From Gluconacetobacter azotocaptans (lineage in GTDB: Bacteria > Pseudomonadota > Alphaproteobacteria > Acetobacterales > Acetobacteraceae): DNA of 64,000 bases. The translations under genes were made by a program, and so were the position numbers. Location: contig NZ_JABEQF010000005.1 of NCBI RefSeq assembly GCF_014174355.1, forward strand, positions 248,001 to 312,000. The letters are read 5' to 3'. Shown here piece after piece: positions 1 through 8,640 of this stretch. Within the stretch, counting starts at the first letter, position 1. The number at the start of each line of letters is the position of its first letter. The notes beneath the pieces were generated by a model. It did not search any database. It was not told the origin of the DNA and worked only from the letters and a program-made list of their open reading frames with translations.

Positions 1-975
1 CCTGACCTGCTTGCGGGCCTCGCGGGCCTCGCGCCACGCGTCGACGGCCGTGCGCGTGCCCTTCGCCGCACGACGGGACGCCGCGGGCTTGACCGCGACC
101 GGAGCCGCCTTCGCCGCGCGCGGGGCGGGCGCCTTCTTCGCAACGGCCTTTGTCGCGACAACCTTCGGCGCTGCCTTCTTGCTGGCGGCTTTCACCGGCA
201 CAGCCTTCGGCGGCGCGGCCTTCGTCGCCTTCGCGGCCGGCTTGGCCGCCGCAACTTTTGTCACCGCAACCTTCGTCGCCGGCGCCTTCGCAGCCTTGGT
301 CTTCGGCGCCTTCACGGCGGCCTTTACCGCTGCCTTGGCACGCGTCTTCGGGGCCTCGGCCACGACCGGCGCCGGGGTGGCCTTGCGGGCCGAAGCGGTC
401 GAGACCCGGCGCGCCGGGTTCTTGGCAACAGCGGCGCGCACCGTCGCGCGGGTGGCCGGGGCGCTCCGCGGCGCGGGGGCTGCAACAGCGGCCGACTTGG
501 CGGGCTTGCGGGCCGTGGTCACCACGTCCTCGGCAACCGCGCGGGTCTTGGCGGCCGGACGCGCAGCAGTCTTGGGACGGGCGGCAGCACGCACGGGGCG
601 GGCGGGAGCGATCGGGGCGACGGCGACCGGCGCCACGGCTGCCGCGCGACGCCGCCGCGGAGCGGCAACGGGTTCGGGCGCAGGCTCGGCCGCAGCGGCC
701 TTCACGGCGCGCTTGCGCCTGGCCGGCTTCGCCTCGGCAGCCGTTTCCGCAGGCGCCTCCACCACGGCCGGAGCGACCTCGGCCTTGACCTCGGCAGCCT
801 TCGCCTTCTTCCGGGAGACCTTGCCTTCGGTCTTGACCGGCGCCTCGACCGGAGCGGCCTGCGTCTCGACGGCCGCCGCTTCGACCGGTGCGGCCGTTAC
901 CGGGGTTGCCGAGGCCGTCTTCGCCGATCCCTTGCGACGACCACCACGGGTAGCCGTCTTCGTCTCATCACTCAT
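1..975 (-). CDS. Histone H1-like Lys/Ala/Pro-rich protein (3' end beyond window)
   Basis: Reading down from the ATG at 973-975 gives 325 codons without a stop to the window edge, so the C terminus is missing. The start MSDETKTATRGGRRKGSAK is preceded by an AAGAGG-type ribosome site. The chain is almost entirely Ala, Lys, Pro, Val, Arg and Thr, with many AKK, AAK and PAAK-like repeats, as in bacterial histone H1-like or AlgP-type DNA-binding tails. The last part before the edge (TAVDAWREAREARKQVR) is less repetitive and may begin a folded or coiled segment. A nucleoid-binding role is inferred from composition only. The plus strand is also open here, but that frame is the low-complexity complement of this gene. 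Confidence 0.75.
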   Translation of the reverse strand, partial: MSDETKTATRGGRRKGSAKTASATPVTAAPVEAAAVETQAAPVEAPVKTEGKVSRKKAKAAEVKAEVAPAVVEAPAETAAEAKPARRKRAVKAAAAEPAPEPVAAPRRRRAAAVAPVAVAPIAPARPVRAAARPKTAARPAAKTRAVAEDVVTTARKPAKSAAVAAPAPRSAPATRATVRAAVAKNPARRVSTASARKATPAPVVAEAPKTRAKAAVKAAVKAPKTKAAKAPATKVAVTKVAAAKPAAKATKAAPPKAVPVKAASKKAAPKVVATKAVAKKAPAPRAAKAAPVAVKPAASRRAAKGTRTAVDAWREAREARKQVR

Positions 976-1146
976 ATAGATACAACCTCTTGCAGACCCA
1001 GGTTTCCATCGTTCCGGTCAACGGCGCGACGTTGCAACACGCCAGCGATCGAACGGGGGTATCCTGGAAAGCCTTTCCGTTCCCTGCCATGCCGGACGTC
1101 CCGCACGCCCGGAAGCAGGTCGTGAAAACAACCCGTTCTTTCGCAT

Positions 1147-1175
1147 CATTTCGACTTTAGAGACAGGCATGTCAA
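1147..1175 (-). promoter_or_regulatory. Possible sigma70-type promoter for the H1-like gene
   Basis: On the minus strand a perfect TTGACA (1175-1170) is followed, after 17 bases, by GAAATG (1152-1147). It lies about 170 bp upstream of the H1-like start codon. The -10 match is poor, so this is a candidate only. Confidence 0.3.
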
Positions 1176-1462
1176 GTCAAAGCCACTACAAATCGTCTTT
1201 TTTTCTTGCAGCACGATAAAAGCCGTTCGGGCGGCGGAGTTCCGGGAACGTTACAAAATATTTTTCCCTTTATAATATCATCAGTTTTTAGAAGTTAGCC
1301 ATCACCTTGCCCTACCCCGCCGGTCAGGCCGCGGCCCGCGCGACGATCGGCCGGCGGCGCCCTCCGCCGGGAGGAGGGACACGATTTTCCGCCCGATTCC
1401 GAAACCGGGCAGCCCTACCCCCCAGATGCACGTACGCGGGCCACCGCTTTCACCCCCCGGCG

Positions 1463-1480
1463 CCCCCCCCCCCCCCCCCC
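1463..1480. repeat. Homopolymer of 18 C
   Basis: An uninterrupted run of C lies in the gene-free stretch. Such runs are prone to slippage in vivo and to length errors in sequencing, so the exact length should be treated with caution. Confidence 0.85.
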
Positions 1481-1959
1481 GTCCCGGGACCAACGGACGG
1501 ATGACCGGAACGCCGACCGCACAGCCGGCCGAAATCGCCAGCGCGGGGCCGGTGGCGGTATCACCCGCGACCGGTTCGGAATCCTTCGATATCGTCACGC
1601 ACGATATCCCGGCTCCACGCCGTCTCCCGTCCATACTGCCCAGGATCCCTCGCCCGCCCGACCGGGCGGCAAGGCTGCTGGCGATCATACAGACGCAACC
1701 GGGGTGGATGTCGGTACTCCTCGATTGCCTGACAGGCCGTTTCGCGACCCCCGTATGCCGGCCGGGATCCGCGCCGATGCCACGAGGAAAACCGGGCCAC
1801 CGGAAGCGCCGCCTCCCCCGGAAAGGAAAGACGTTGCCTCGGCAGGCCTTTTTCTTGAACAGGCAGATACGGGTTCAGCCCCCTGGCCCACCGCGCAGGA
1901 AGCAGGCGGGCCGACCGACACGGCCGGATTCACGATCCTGCCTGTGTCAGCCTGCGCGA

Positions 1960-2514
1960 TCAGGGCAGGCAGGTGTCCTTGACCGTCATGGGCAGGCCCG
2001 CGACCATGAACACCACCCGCGCGGCCTCACGCGCGAGGGCCTGATGCAGCAGTCCCGCCTCGTCGCGGAACCGGCGGCCCAAGGCAGTTTCCGGGACAAT
2101 GCCCAACCCGACCTCGTTCCCCACCAGGACGCTGAGGGCCCGACGACGCCGCAGCGCCGCAAGCAGGTCGGCCCGGGCCAGGGCGACGTCCCGCCCGTCC
2201 AGGATCAGGTTCGTCAGCCACAGCGTCAGGCAATCCACCAGCACCGGCGCGTCGGCTGCCGCATCCAGCGCGCCGGGAAGATCCAGCGGTTCCTCGACCG
2301 TCCGCCAACCGGCGATCCGCGTGGCGCGATGATGTGCGATCCGCTGCCGCATTTCATCGTCCCAGGCCCGCCCTGTCGCCAGGTAGGTCCACGGGCCCGG
2401 CAGGGCGGTGACGATCGCCTCGCCATGACGGCTCTTGCCCGACCGAACGCCCCCCAGCACCAGCACGCATTCCGCACCGCGTTTCCGATCGTCTCCGGTC
2501 CCAGCCCGTTCCAT
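1960..2514 (-). CDS. cobP: Adenosylcobinamide kinase / adenosylcobinamide-phosphate guanylyltransferase
   Basis: This bifunctional enzyme phosphorylates adenosylcobinamide and then transfers GMP to it, forming the GDP-cobinamide used by CobS. The 184-residue chain starts MERAGTGDD and carries the P-loop GGVRSGKS near residue 20, then the family segments YLATGRAWDDEM, VDCLTLWLTN and VGNEVGLGIVPE. Length is typical. The start at 2514 was chosen because upstream in-frame codons encode a non-conserved tail overlapping the divergent cobT start. The gene is transcribed away from cobT-cobS with only 58 bp between the start codons, so the two units probably share a control region. Confidence 0.9.
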   Translation of the reverse strand: MERAGTGDDRKRGAECVLVLGGVRSGKSRHGEAIVTALPGPWTYLATGRAWDDEMRQRIAHHRATRIAGWRTVEEPLDLPGALDAAADAPVLVDCLTLWLTNLILDGRDVALARADLLAALRRRRALSVLVGNEVGLGIVPETALGRRFRDEAGLLHQALAREAARVVFMVAGLPMTVKDTCLP

Positions 2515-2572
2515 CCTGCGTCCTCCGTCTTGCGTCTTGCGTCGGGCGGCATAACGCCACACAAAATGCGCC

Positions 2573-3622
2573 ATGCCAGCCCCCGAATGCCCCCAGCCGT
2601 CCGGTTCCCCCGCCTTCACCACGATGGAGGCCCTGCGCGCCGCCTGCACAACCCTGCCCCCGCCGGATGGCGGGGCCCGGCAGGCGATCGCGACGCGTGA
2701 CGCGACGCTGACGAAACCGCCCGGCAGCCTGGGCCGGCTGGAGGCACTGGTGGCCTGGCTCGGCGCATGGCAGGGGCGGCCCGACCCGGTGCTGGATCAC
2801 GTGCGCGTGGTGATCTTCGCTGGAAATCACGGCGTCGTATCGCAGGGTGTCTCGCCCTGGCCGGCCAGCGTCACCGCGCAGATGGTGGAAAATTTCGCCG
2901 CCGGCGGGGCCGCGATCAACCAGATTGCCCGGATCGCCGGAGCCAGCCTGCACGTCGTGCCCATGGCCGGGCTGGCCCCCACGGCCGATTTTACCGTGGC
3001 GCCCGCGATGGATGACGACACATTCCTTGCGGCGGTATCGGCCGGCCATGCCGCGGTCGGGATGGACATCGACCTGCTGTGCCTGGGCGAGATGGGGATC
3101 GGCAACACCACCGCCGCCGCCGCCCTGGCAGCAGGCCTGTTCGGGGGCGCCGGGCAGGATTGGGCAGGACGGGGCACCGGCCTGGATGCCGCCGGGGTCG
3201 CGCACAAGGCCCGCGTGATCGACGCGGCGCTGGCCCGCCATGCCCATGCCGGGCACGACCCGCTGGCCGTCGCGCGCTGCCTGGGCGGCCTGGAACTGGC
3301 GGCGATCCTGGGCGCGGTCCTGGCCGCGCGGCATCGGCGTATTCCGGTCCTGCTGGACGGTTTCGTCTGCACGGCCGCCGCCGCCCCTCTGGCCTGCCTG
3401 CACCCCTCTGGTCTGGCGCACACCACCCTGGCCCATCGCTCTGCCGAGGCCGGCCATGCAGCGCTGGCCCGGGCGCTGAACCTCCCCCCCCTGCTGGATC
3501 TCGACCTTCGGCTGGGCGAGGCGACCGGGGCGGCGCTGGCGGTTCCCCTGCTGCGCGCCGCCGTGGCGTGCCACAGTGGAATGGCGACCTTCGCCCAGGC
3601 CGGGGTCAGCGACCGGACATGA
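2573..3622 (+). CDS. cobT: Nicotinate-nucleotide--dimethylbenzimidazole phosphoribosyltransferase
   Basis: CobT makes alpha-ribazole phosphate, the lower-ligand precursor of cobalamin, from nicotinate mononucleotide and dimethylbenzimidazole. Family motifs are clear: [12 protein letters not shown] near the N terminus, IFAGNHGV, the GEMGIGNTT block and the C-terminal segment ending in [12 protein letters not shown]. The start at 2573 gives 349 residues. An ATG at 2624 (MEALRAAC) would remove a poorly conserved 17-residue leader and may be the true start. The stop codon overlaps the cobS start in an ATGA junction, so the two are translationally coupled. Confidence 0.92.
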   Translation: MPAPECPQPSGSPAFTTMEALRAACTTLPPPDGGARQAIATRDATLTKPPGSLGRLEALVAWLGAWQGRPDPVLDHVRVVIFAGNHGVVSQGVSPWPASVTAQMVENFAAGGAAINQIARIAGASLHVVPMAGLAPTADFTVAPAMDDDTFLAAVSAGHAAVGMDIDLLCLGEMGIGNTTAAAALAAGLFGGAGQDWAGRGTGLDAAGVAHKARVIDAALARHAHAGHDPLAVARCLGGLELAAILGAVLAARHRRIPVLLDGFVCTAAAAPLACLHPSGLAHTTLAHRSAEAGHAALARALNLPPLLDLDLRLGEATGAALAVPLLRAAVACHSGMATFAQAGVSDRT

Positions 3623-4371
3623 GCTGGATCGCCCGCCGCCGCGCCGACCTGCTGGCCGGACTGGGGCTGCTGACCCGCCTGCCGGTCGGATGGCTGGCGC
3701 GCGGCGTGGGGCCTGTCGACATGGCCCGGTCGGTCTGGACGTGGCCCCTGGTAGGCCTGGGGGCGGGCGCCGTGGGCGGTGCCGTCCTGGCCGGGCTGTC
3801 TCTGGCCGGCGTGCCCGGACTGCCGGCGGCGGGATGGGCGGTGGCGGTCCAGATCCTGCTGACCGGCGGCCTGCACGAGGACGGCCTGGCCGACATGGCC
3901 GACGGGTTCGGCGGGGGCCGCGACCGGGCGCGGAAGCTGGAGATCATGCGCGACAGCCGCATCGGCGCCTACGGCGTGCTGGCGCTGGGCCTGTCGCTTC
4001 TGGTACGGGCGACGGCGGCGGCGGCAACGCCGCACCCCATCGCCGCGATGGCCGTCGCCGGGGCGCTGTCGCGCGCAACGATGACGGGGGTCCTGGCCGC
4101 CCTGCCCCCGGCCCGCAGCGACGGCATCGCCGGCACCATGGGCGGGATCCCCCGCCCCGCCCTTGGTGCCGGCCTGCTGCTGTCGGCGCTGGCGGCGGCA
4201 TGGCTGGTCGCCCCGGCGCGCGCCACGGCCGCCTGCCTGGCCGCCGCCGTGTCGGCGGCTGGCATCGCCCGACTGGCGCGGCGGCAGATCGGCGGCCAGA
4301 CGGGCGACGTCCTGGGGGGCACCGCCTCCATCGCCGAATGCGCCATCCTGACCGTGATGGCTGCTGTCTGA
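3619..4371 (+). CDS. cobS: Adenosylcobinamide-GDP ribazoletransferase (cobalamin synthase)
   Basis: CobS joins GDP-cobinamide to alpha-ribazole (phosphate) in the inner membrane, the last step of the nucleotide loop pathway. The 250-residue protein starts [14 protein letters not shown], contains the metal-binding signature [17 protein letters not shown] around residues 85-100, and has several Ala/Leu/Val-rich membrane segments. It follows cobT with a four-base overlap. With cobP on the opposite strand, all nucleotide-loop enzymes except the alpha-ribazole phosphatase are present here. Confidence 0.92.
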   Translation: MSWIARRRADLLAGLGLLTRLPVGWLARGVGPVDMARSVWTWPLVGLGAGAVGGAVLAGLSLAGVPGLPAAGWAVAVQILLTGGLHEDGLADMADGFGGGRDRARKLEIMRDSRIGAYGVLALGLSLLVRATAAAATPHPIAAMAVAGALSRATMTGVLAALPPARSDGIAGTMGGIPRPALGAGLLLSALAAAWLVAPARATAACLAAAVSAAGIARLARRQIGGQTGDVLGGTASIAECAILTVMAAV

Positions 4372-4495
4372 CGGGGTGCGAACCAGCACATCACATGATC
4401 ACGATGCCCGGGCGCGTCATCTTGCAACCGACCTCGCCCAGCCCAGATCCAGTCTGACGGGGGTAGTCCTATCCCCCGGTGAGGGAGAACACGCC

Positions 4496-4648
4496 ATGTT
4501 CGGTAAACGTTTTGCCGGGCACCCGACCGGCCACAAATTGTCGGACAATACCAAGCAGACGCTCGGCGGGGTGGTGATCGTGCTGCTGATGCTGGCCGCC
4601 ATCGCCGCCAGCATCATGCTGTCGCCCATGATTCCGCTGGGTCAATGA
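4496..4648 (+). CDS. Small single-pass membrane protein
   Basis: A 50-residue protein starting MFGKRFAGHPTG. It has a hydrophilic N-terminal 23 residues, one hydrophobic helix (GGVVIVLLMLAAIAASIML) and a short tail. A good ribosome site (GAGGGAGA) lies about 7 bases upstream. No family was recognised. The strong ribosome site and clean membrane helix argue for a real gene. Confidence 0.6.
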   Translation: MFGKRFAGHPTGHKLSDNTKQTLGGVVIVLLMLAAIAASIMLSPMIPLGQ

Positions 4649-4673
4649 AATCGTCGATCATTAACCTTACAGC

Positions 4674-4698
4674 CGGGCGGGGCCGACAAGGCCCCGCC
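4674..4698. terminator. GC-rich hairpin after the small membrane protein gene
   Basis: GGGCGGGGCC and GGCCCCGCCC form a perfect 10-bp stem with a 5-base loop, 25 bases after the stop codon. The bases that follow (CTTCATCC) are not a real U-tract, so termination is likely but not certain. Confidence 0.5.
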
Positions 4699-4841
4699 CC
4701 TTCATCCCCCGACATCACCGGCCCCAATCTGGACCGGGGTCGGGTCATGGTGTAGGCCCGTTACCGCCCGCGCGACGCGGGATGTCGTCGCCCGGCGCCG
4801 ATCGCCGCCAGGATGGCGGCGCATTGGCGGGGGGCGGTGTC

Positions 4842-5171
4842 ATGACCTATTTTTACCTCGCGATCGCGATTGTCGCTGAAGTCATCTCCACATCCGCGCT
4901 CAAGGCGTCGGACGGATTTTCCCGGCCGATACCATCCCTGCTGACAGTGCTGGGATACGGCATCACGTTCTTCTTCCTGTCACTGACCCTGCGCACCATG
5001 CCGACGGGCATCGCCTACGCCATCTGGTCCGGCGTCGGCATCATCCTGATTTCCATCATCAACTGGATCTGGCTGAAGCAGCATCTGGACGCCCCGGCGA
5101 TCGCGGGGCTGGGCCTGATCGTGCTGGGGGTGGCGGTCATCAACCTGTTCTCCCGCACCGTCGGCCACTGA
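4842..5171 (+). CDS. Small multidrug resistance (SMR) family transporter
   Basis: A 109-residue EmrE/Sug-type protein with four hydrophobic helices. The start MTYFYLAIAIVAEVISTSAL places the essential membrane glutamate at residue 13, equivalent to EmrE Glu14, and GIAYAIWSGVGIILI matches the third helix of the family. It would exchange cationic drugs or quaternary ammonium compounds for protons. The start at 4842 matches the family N terminus, while the open frame upstream encodes an unrelated leader. The ribosome site is only a G-rich tract. It stands alone between small genes, so its physiological substrate cannot be inferred. Confidence 0.88.
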   Translation: MTYFYLAIAIVAEVISTSALKASDGFSRPIPSLLTVLGYGITFFFLSLTLRTMPTGIAYAIWSGVGIILISIINWIWLKQHLDAPAIAGLGLIVLGVAVINLFSRTVGH

Positions 5172-5200
5172 CCACACCCTTTCGCCGGGCAATCCGTCGG

Positions 5201-5632
5201 TCAGCGCGTGTCCTGGACCTTCAGCTGCGCCCGGGCCTCGCCATCGGGATGGGCAGCGGTATGCAGGTTGATATAGACGCGGCCGGCGCGCAGCGCGGCG
5301 ACCTGGTCGGCCGTCATCATCGCCGATCCCCGCAACGGGCTGACATACGGGCCGCTGATGGGGACCAGAACCCCGGCATCCTGGCCCGGATCGGCGGGGC
5401 CATGGAAATGGGCGGCCGTGACCGGACCGCTCAGCCCGCTCCAGCTCAACCGGTACGTCACCAGGTTGCGCTTGTCATCCAGCATTCCGGTAACGCCTCC
5501 GGACGGCGCCCCCGTCACGCCCGCCGACGGCGTGAACTGTCCCATGACGTGAAGGGTCCGGGCCGTCGCCGGCGCGACGGCCGCCACCGACGCGGCAAGC
5601 GCCAGCCCTGCGAAAACAGAAGAGCGGATCAT
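5201..5632 (-). CDS. Secreted CHRD-domain protein
   Basis: A 143-residue protein with an N-terminal signal peptide (MIRSSVFAGLALAASVAAVAP, then ATAR). A CHRD domain follows and fills the mature part: segments such as VTAAHFHGPADPG, LRAGRVYINLHTAAHPDGE and a closing ARAQLKV are typical. CHRD domains occur in chordin and in many short exported bacterial proteins of unknown function. A periplasmic or extracellular location is expected. No partner is evident nearby. Confidence 0.82.
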   Translation of the reverse strand: MIRSSVFAGLALAASVAAVAPATARTLHVMGQFTPSAGVTGAPSGGVTGMLDDKRNLVTYRLSWSGLSGPVTAAHFHGPADPGQDAGVLVPISGPYVSPLRGSAMMTADQVAALRAGRVYINLHTAAHPDGEARAQLKVQDTR

Positions 5633-5688
5633 CGGATATCTCTCCCCACCGACCGGCGATACGAAACACCGGCCGCAAGCAAGCCAGA

Positions 5689-5823
5689 TCAGATATCGAG
5701 ACCGGTCGAGCGGTTCAATGCCGACATCTCGGGATCAATGCGGCTTTCGACCAGTCGCGCAACGTGCAGGCCGCCGACGATGAACAGGCCGGACACCAGA
5801 CCGATCATTCCCAGATAGACCAT
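5689..5823 (-). CDS. Small membrane protein (44 aa)
   Basis: Reads MVYLGMIGLVSGLFIVGG at the N terminus, a single hydrophobic helix, followed by a charged tail ending in GLDI. An AGGAG ribosome site lies 9-10 bases before the start. No family is recognised. The helix plus strong ribosome site make it more likely real than chance. Confidence 0.5.
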   Translation of the reverse strand: MVYLGMIGLVSGLFIVGGLHVARLVESRIDPEMSALNRSTGLDI

Positions 5824-5962
5824 TGCCGTTCTCCTGCTGAAGATCACTCAACACTGTCAGGAGTGACCGTCCCCTGTGCTCGAATCATGGCAAGAGGCGG
5901 ACTTTTCTGCAGCACGGCCCTCGGCCCGGCGATCTTGCCGGGTCAGCAGGCCCCTCGTACGC

Positions 5963-6136
5963 TTACCAGCCGCCGCCGTGGCCGTATCGCCCATTGTACC
6001 CGCCTCGATGATCTCGGCTGGGACCGTCATATCCATCATGATGGCGGCCATGATCGTAATCGCATCCGGCCAAGGCCAGCATCGTCACGAAAACGCACAG
6101 CGATTTTACGCCAGGCGGCCGCAGGAACTGCTTCAT
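5963..6136 (-). CDS. Small His/Gly/Asp-rich lipoprotein
   Basis: A 57-residue protein. The N-terminal signal ends in the lipobox LALAGC, so it should be lipid-anchored at Cys24. The mature part is rich in His, Gly, Asp, Tyr and Arg (for example DYDHGRHHDGYDGP), a composition that could bind metal ions. No family was recognised. The start MKQFLRPPG was chosen because it places a normal-length signal before the lipobox. Confidence 0.6.
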   Translation of the reverse strand: MKQFLRPPGVKSLCVFVTMLALAGCDYDHGRHHDGYDGPSRDHRGGYNGRYGHGGGW

Positions 6137-6221
6137 GATAGTTCTCCCACCCGGGTGGAACGTCCCCGATACGGAAAAGTTCGGGTGGTACGCCCCTTGT
6201 CGGCCTGTCACCGGGGCGCCT

Positions 6222-6590
6222 TCAGCCTTCGTTCTGTACCAGCGTCCAGGTTCCATCGACTTTCTTGAATGAAAGGTTCGCCGTGTTCGTTCCGGCCTTT
6301 GTCACGGCCGTCACGGCACAGCGATAGACGCCATTGTCCCGGGCCGTGCAGTCGGCATTGGTGATCGAAAGATCCGCCGGGTCGTATGGCCCGCTGAACA
6401 GGCCCAGGGACCGGTCGGACGTCTTCTGGTTTTCGCTCTGCATGGCGGTGCGGACCACCTGCAGGATCTCCGCCTTCGTCGGGGGGCCGGCCTGGCCACA
6501 GGCCGCCAGCAGGAACGGCAAGGCCAGGGCGGCGCAGGCCGCAGCCAACCCCCGCCGCGAGGCAGGGGCGTCAGCGCGCAGGGTGGGCAT
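6222..6590 (-). CDS. Putative lipoprotein
   Basis: A 122-residue protein with a long basic N-region, a hydrophobic core and the lipobox LLAACG. The mature domain (PTKAEILQVVRTAM onward) ends in KVDGTWTLVQNEG and contains two cysteines (TARDNGVYRC), possibly a disulfide. The small alpha/beta pattern resembles DUF4878 or NTF2-like lipoproteins, but no family is assigned with confidence. The start at 6590 has a GGAG-type ribosome site. Confidence 0.65.
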   Translation of the reverse strand: MPTLRADAPASRRGLAAACAALALPFLLAACGQAGPPTKAEILQVVRTAMQSENQKTSDRSLGLFSGPYDPADLSITNADCTARDNGVYRCAVTAVTKAGTNTANLSFKKVDGTWTLVQNEG

Positions 6591-6670
6591 GATCCGTCGC
6601 TCCGTGAATGTTCGATGACATTCCAACGGACAAACGCATCCTCGGTTCGTCGTCACCTATCAAACCCGCC

Positions 6671-6787
6671 TTACCAGGGGTGGCTGTCGGCGAGAAACCG
6701 CCCCATCTCTCCGACCATGCTGATGGCGACGCCGCAGATCGCCACGGCAAGCAGCAACATGACGAGCATGCCCAGACGGCGTATCAT
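6671..6787 (-). CDS. Possible 38-aa membrane peptide
   Basis: Reads MIRRLGMLVMLLLAVAICGV, then a short amphipathic tail ending DSHPW. It has the two-arginine, single-helix form common in bacterial small membrane proteins. The ribosome site is weak, so this remains tentative. Confidence 0.4.
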   Translation of the reverse strand: MIRRLGMLVMLLLAVAICGVAISMVGEMGRFLADSHPW

Positions 6788-6847
6788 GGCGCGCGCAGCC
6801 CCCGGATCACCCGTCGGCCATCCGACACCAGGTCAGGAGAACGATTC

Positions 6848-7084
6848 ATGTCCCGCTTTATCGAAGATGACGACACACCCTCGGACGCCGGACCGGACAA
6901 GCACGAACAGGCCCGACGCCTGGCTGAAGCCGCGCTGCGCGCCGAAGAGGAAGGTGACCAGACCCGCGCCGATGCGTTGTTCGCCGAGGCCGAACATACC
7001 GACCCCCAGGCCGTCGAGAACGTCCTGATGGAGTGGCCGGACCATCCCCGCACCCACCGCCGGACGGCGTCGCGGCACGGCTGA
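6848..7084 (+). CDS. Small acidic hypothetical protein
   Basis: A 78-residue soluble protein starting MSRFIEDDDTPSDAG, with a strongly charged Ala/Glu/Arg helix (EQARRLAEAALRAEEEGD) in the middle and a basic C terminus. AGGAGA lies at a good distance before the ATG. Family unknown. The helix pattern resembles half of a TPR-like hairpin. Confidence 0.6.
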   Translation: MSRFIEDDDTPSDAGPDKHEQARRLAEAALRAEEEGDQTRADALFAEAEHTDPQAVENVLMEWPDHPRTHRRTASRHG

Positions 7085-7097
7085 AGAGGGACCGCGG

Positions 7098-8147
7098 TCA
7101 GGAGGCCGCCATAGCGGCCGGCTGGGTCTCAGCCGGCCGGTCTTCGGTCTCCGGCGCCGGAGCATCCGGGTTCCGAGTGTCCAGACTCTGGGGATCCGCA
7201 TTCTGGCGCAGGCGGGCCGCCCCTCCGGCGACAGCATTCCATGCGGCCTGCGCCAGCGCCTTGCGGCTGGGAAAATCGTCCGGATCCAGCGCCGGGTGCA
7301 GCAGGACAGTCGCCCGCATGGACCGCCATTGCGCCAATTGCCAGACATGCGGCGCCAGATCCATGTCGCCGTACCACGAGAACACCGCCCGGCGGACGCG
7401 ATTCACGTTCAGCCCGTCCAGCCGGTCGTACACCAGCGACACCGGCTGGATCAGCGGCGCCATGCCGGGGGCATAGGTCAGCATCGGCGGATCGACATCC
7501 ATTCCCTTGCGCAGGGCCGGCATCTTGGCGATCGCGAAGAACGCCGACATGAAGGGTAACACCCGCGACCCGTCCGACGACGTGCCTTCGGGGAACAGGA
7601 CCAGATTGTCGCCACCGATCAGGCGGCCGACCATCTCGTCCCGCTCGCGCCCCGTGGTACTGCGCTGGCGGCTGACGAAAATCGTCCGGCCGATCCGCGA
7701 GACGGTGCCCATGATCGGCCAGTTCCCGATATCGCCCTTGGCGACGAACACGGACGGCAGGATGGTGCCCAGCACCGGCACATCCAGCCACGAGGCATGG
7801 TTGGACACATAGATGACCGGACGCTCGCCGCGCGCGCGCGCGCGCGCACCGCCGACCGAGCCGGCACGGGTGCCGATCACGCGGATGTCCAGCGACAACA
7901 GCCGGCAGAGCACCCCCCAGATCACGCGGGTCCAGCGGATTTTGGCGGTGCCGGGTACCAGAAGCAGGATCGCCTCGAACCCGACCGACAGCGGCACCCA
8001 GATGGTGATGGCCAGCAGGCGCGCCGTCGCACGCAGACGACGCAGCAGACGCCGGCCCGGCTTCATGGACGGGGGGGGCACGCCCCCTTCGTCATTCAAC
8101 GCGGGAAAGACCGCCGAGCGGCGATGCTGGGCCCGGCGCGCCGTCAT
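7098..8147 (-). CDS. 1-acyl-sn-glycerol-3-phosphate acyltransferase family protein (PlsC-like)
   Basis: A membrane acyltransferase of the lysophospholipid type. The NHASWLD motif (HX4D catalytic pair) and FPEGTSS substrate motif are intact, with VFVAKGDIGNWPIMG between them, and there is one or two hydrophobic helices upstream. The start at 8147 has TGGAGG about 11 bases upstream. A second candidate is MKPGRRLLRR at 8066. The C-terminal 40 residues are Pro/Glu-rich and not part of the family. Length is about 349 residues, longer than PlsC because of both tails. A (CG)9 tract at 7829-7846 encodes an Arg-Ala run. Confidence 0.85.
   Translation of the reverse strand: MTARRAQHRRSAVFPALNDEGGVPPPSMKPGRRLLRRLRATARLLAITIWVPLSVGFEAILLLVPGTAKIRWTRVIWGVLCRLLSLDIRVIGTRAGSVGGARARARGERPVIYVSNHASWLDVPVLGTILPSVFVAKGDIGNWPIMGTVSRIGRTIFVSRQRSTTGRERDEMVGRLIGGDNLVLFPEGTSSDGSRVLPFMSAFFAIAKMPALRKGMDVDPPMLTYAPGMAPLIQPVSLVYDRLDGLNVNRVRRAVFSWYGDMDLAPHVWQLAQWRSMRATVLLHPALDPDDFPSRKALAQAAWNAVAGGAARLRQNADPQSLDTRNPDAPAPETEDRPAETQPAAMAAS
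7829..7846. repeat. (CG)9 dinucleotide tract inside the acyltransferase gene
   Basis: Nine CG units encode alternating Arg and Ala just before the conserved VIYVSNHASWLD block. A change of one unit would shift the frame upstream of the catalytic motif. Confidence 0.85.
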
Positions 8148-8412
8148 GCCGGGTGCCTCCAGGGCAGGCAGGCGGAATCTGGAGCGCGGAAGGAAGCAGG
8201 GATCATGTGCCATTCATAGCCCGGACGACGCCGCAACCCAAGCGACCGGCGCCTCACCGCCGCCATGCATCACTAATCGCCCGGCATGTCAAATATCCGG
8301 CCGCACGCCGCCCCGCGACGAACCGGGCACATCACATGCACGGGACCGGGAAAACATGGCGGCCCGGCCGCGTTGAACCGACATCCCATAATCTCATCCT
8401 CGGAGGTCGATC

Positions 8413-8580
8413 ATGTCGGACACCAGGACGCCGCCTGCGGACCAGACGCAGGACAAGGCAGAAAACGCGAAGAAGAAGAGGGCTGCAACCGAAGAAAAAA
8501 TTGAAGAGGGTCTGGAGGAAACCTTCCCCGCCAGCGACCCGCCTGCGATCGGTGGGTCGACGGGGGAACGGGACTGCTGA
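8413..8580 (+). CDS. Small conserved charged protein
   Basis: A 55-residue protein starting MSDTRTPPADQTQDK, with a Lys/Glu-rich centre and the segment EEGLEETFPASDPPA, a motif seen in a family of short uncharacterised proteobacterial proteins. CGGAGG lies 7 bases upstream of the ATG. No membrane segment. Function unknown. Confidence 0.65.
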   Translation: MSDTRTPPADQTQDKAENAKKKRAATEEKIEEGLEETFPASDPPAIGGSTGERDC

Positions 8581-8640
8581 AGCAGGAAAATGGCGCAGGG
8601 TACCGCTCCAAGGCCCCCTACTCGGAAACGGAGGACGAAG

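Larger units (their letters stand above)
976..1959. other. Gene-free stretch of about 1 kb
   Basis: No convincing gene was found on either strand. Several frames are open because of high GC, but none shows a domain, a plausible ribosome site or a balanced composition. The first 300 bases are AT-richer and probably hold the promoter region of the H1-like gene. The middle contains an 18-base C run at 1463-1480. No cobalamin riboswitch core was recognised, despite the nearby cobalamin genes. Confidence 0.5.

Noticed and set aside
11-979. Long plus-strand open frame opposite the H1-like gene
   Set aside because: It is low-complexity Ala/Gly/Phe/Thr sequence, the complement of a Lys/Ala-rich gene. 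The minus strand has a normal start, ribosome site and charge pattern.
1690-2572. Possible cobalamin riboswitch near cobP/cobT
   Set aside because: I looked for the B12-box and its core elements on both strands upstream of both transcription units and found no convincing match.
1302-2700. Several open frames before and across cobP on both strands
   Set aside because: Pro/Arg-rich translations with no family features. Those beyond 1960 are shadows of cobP.
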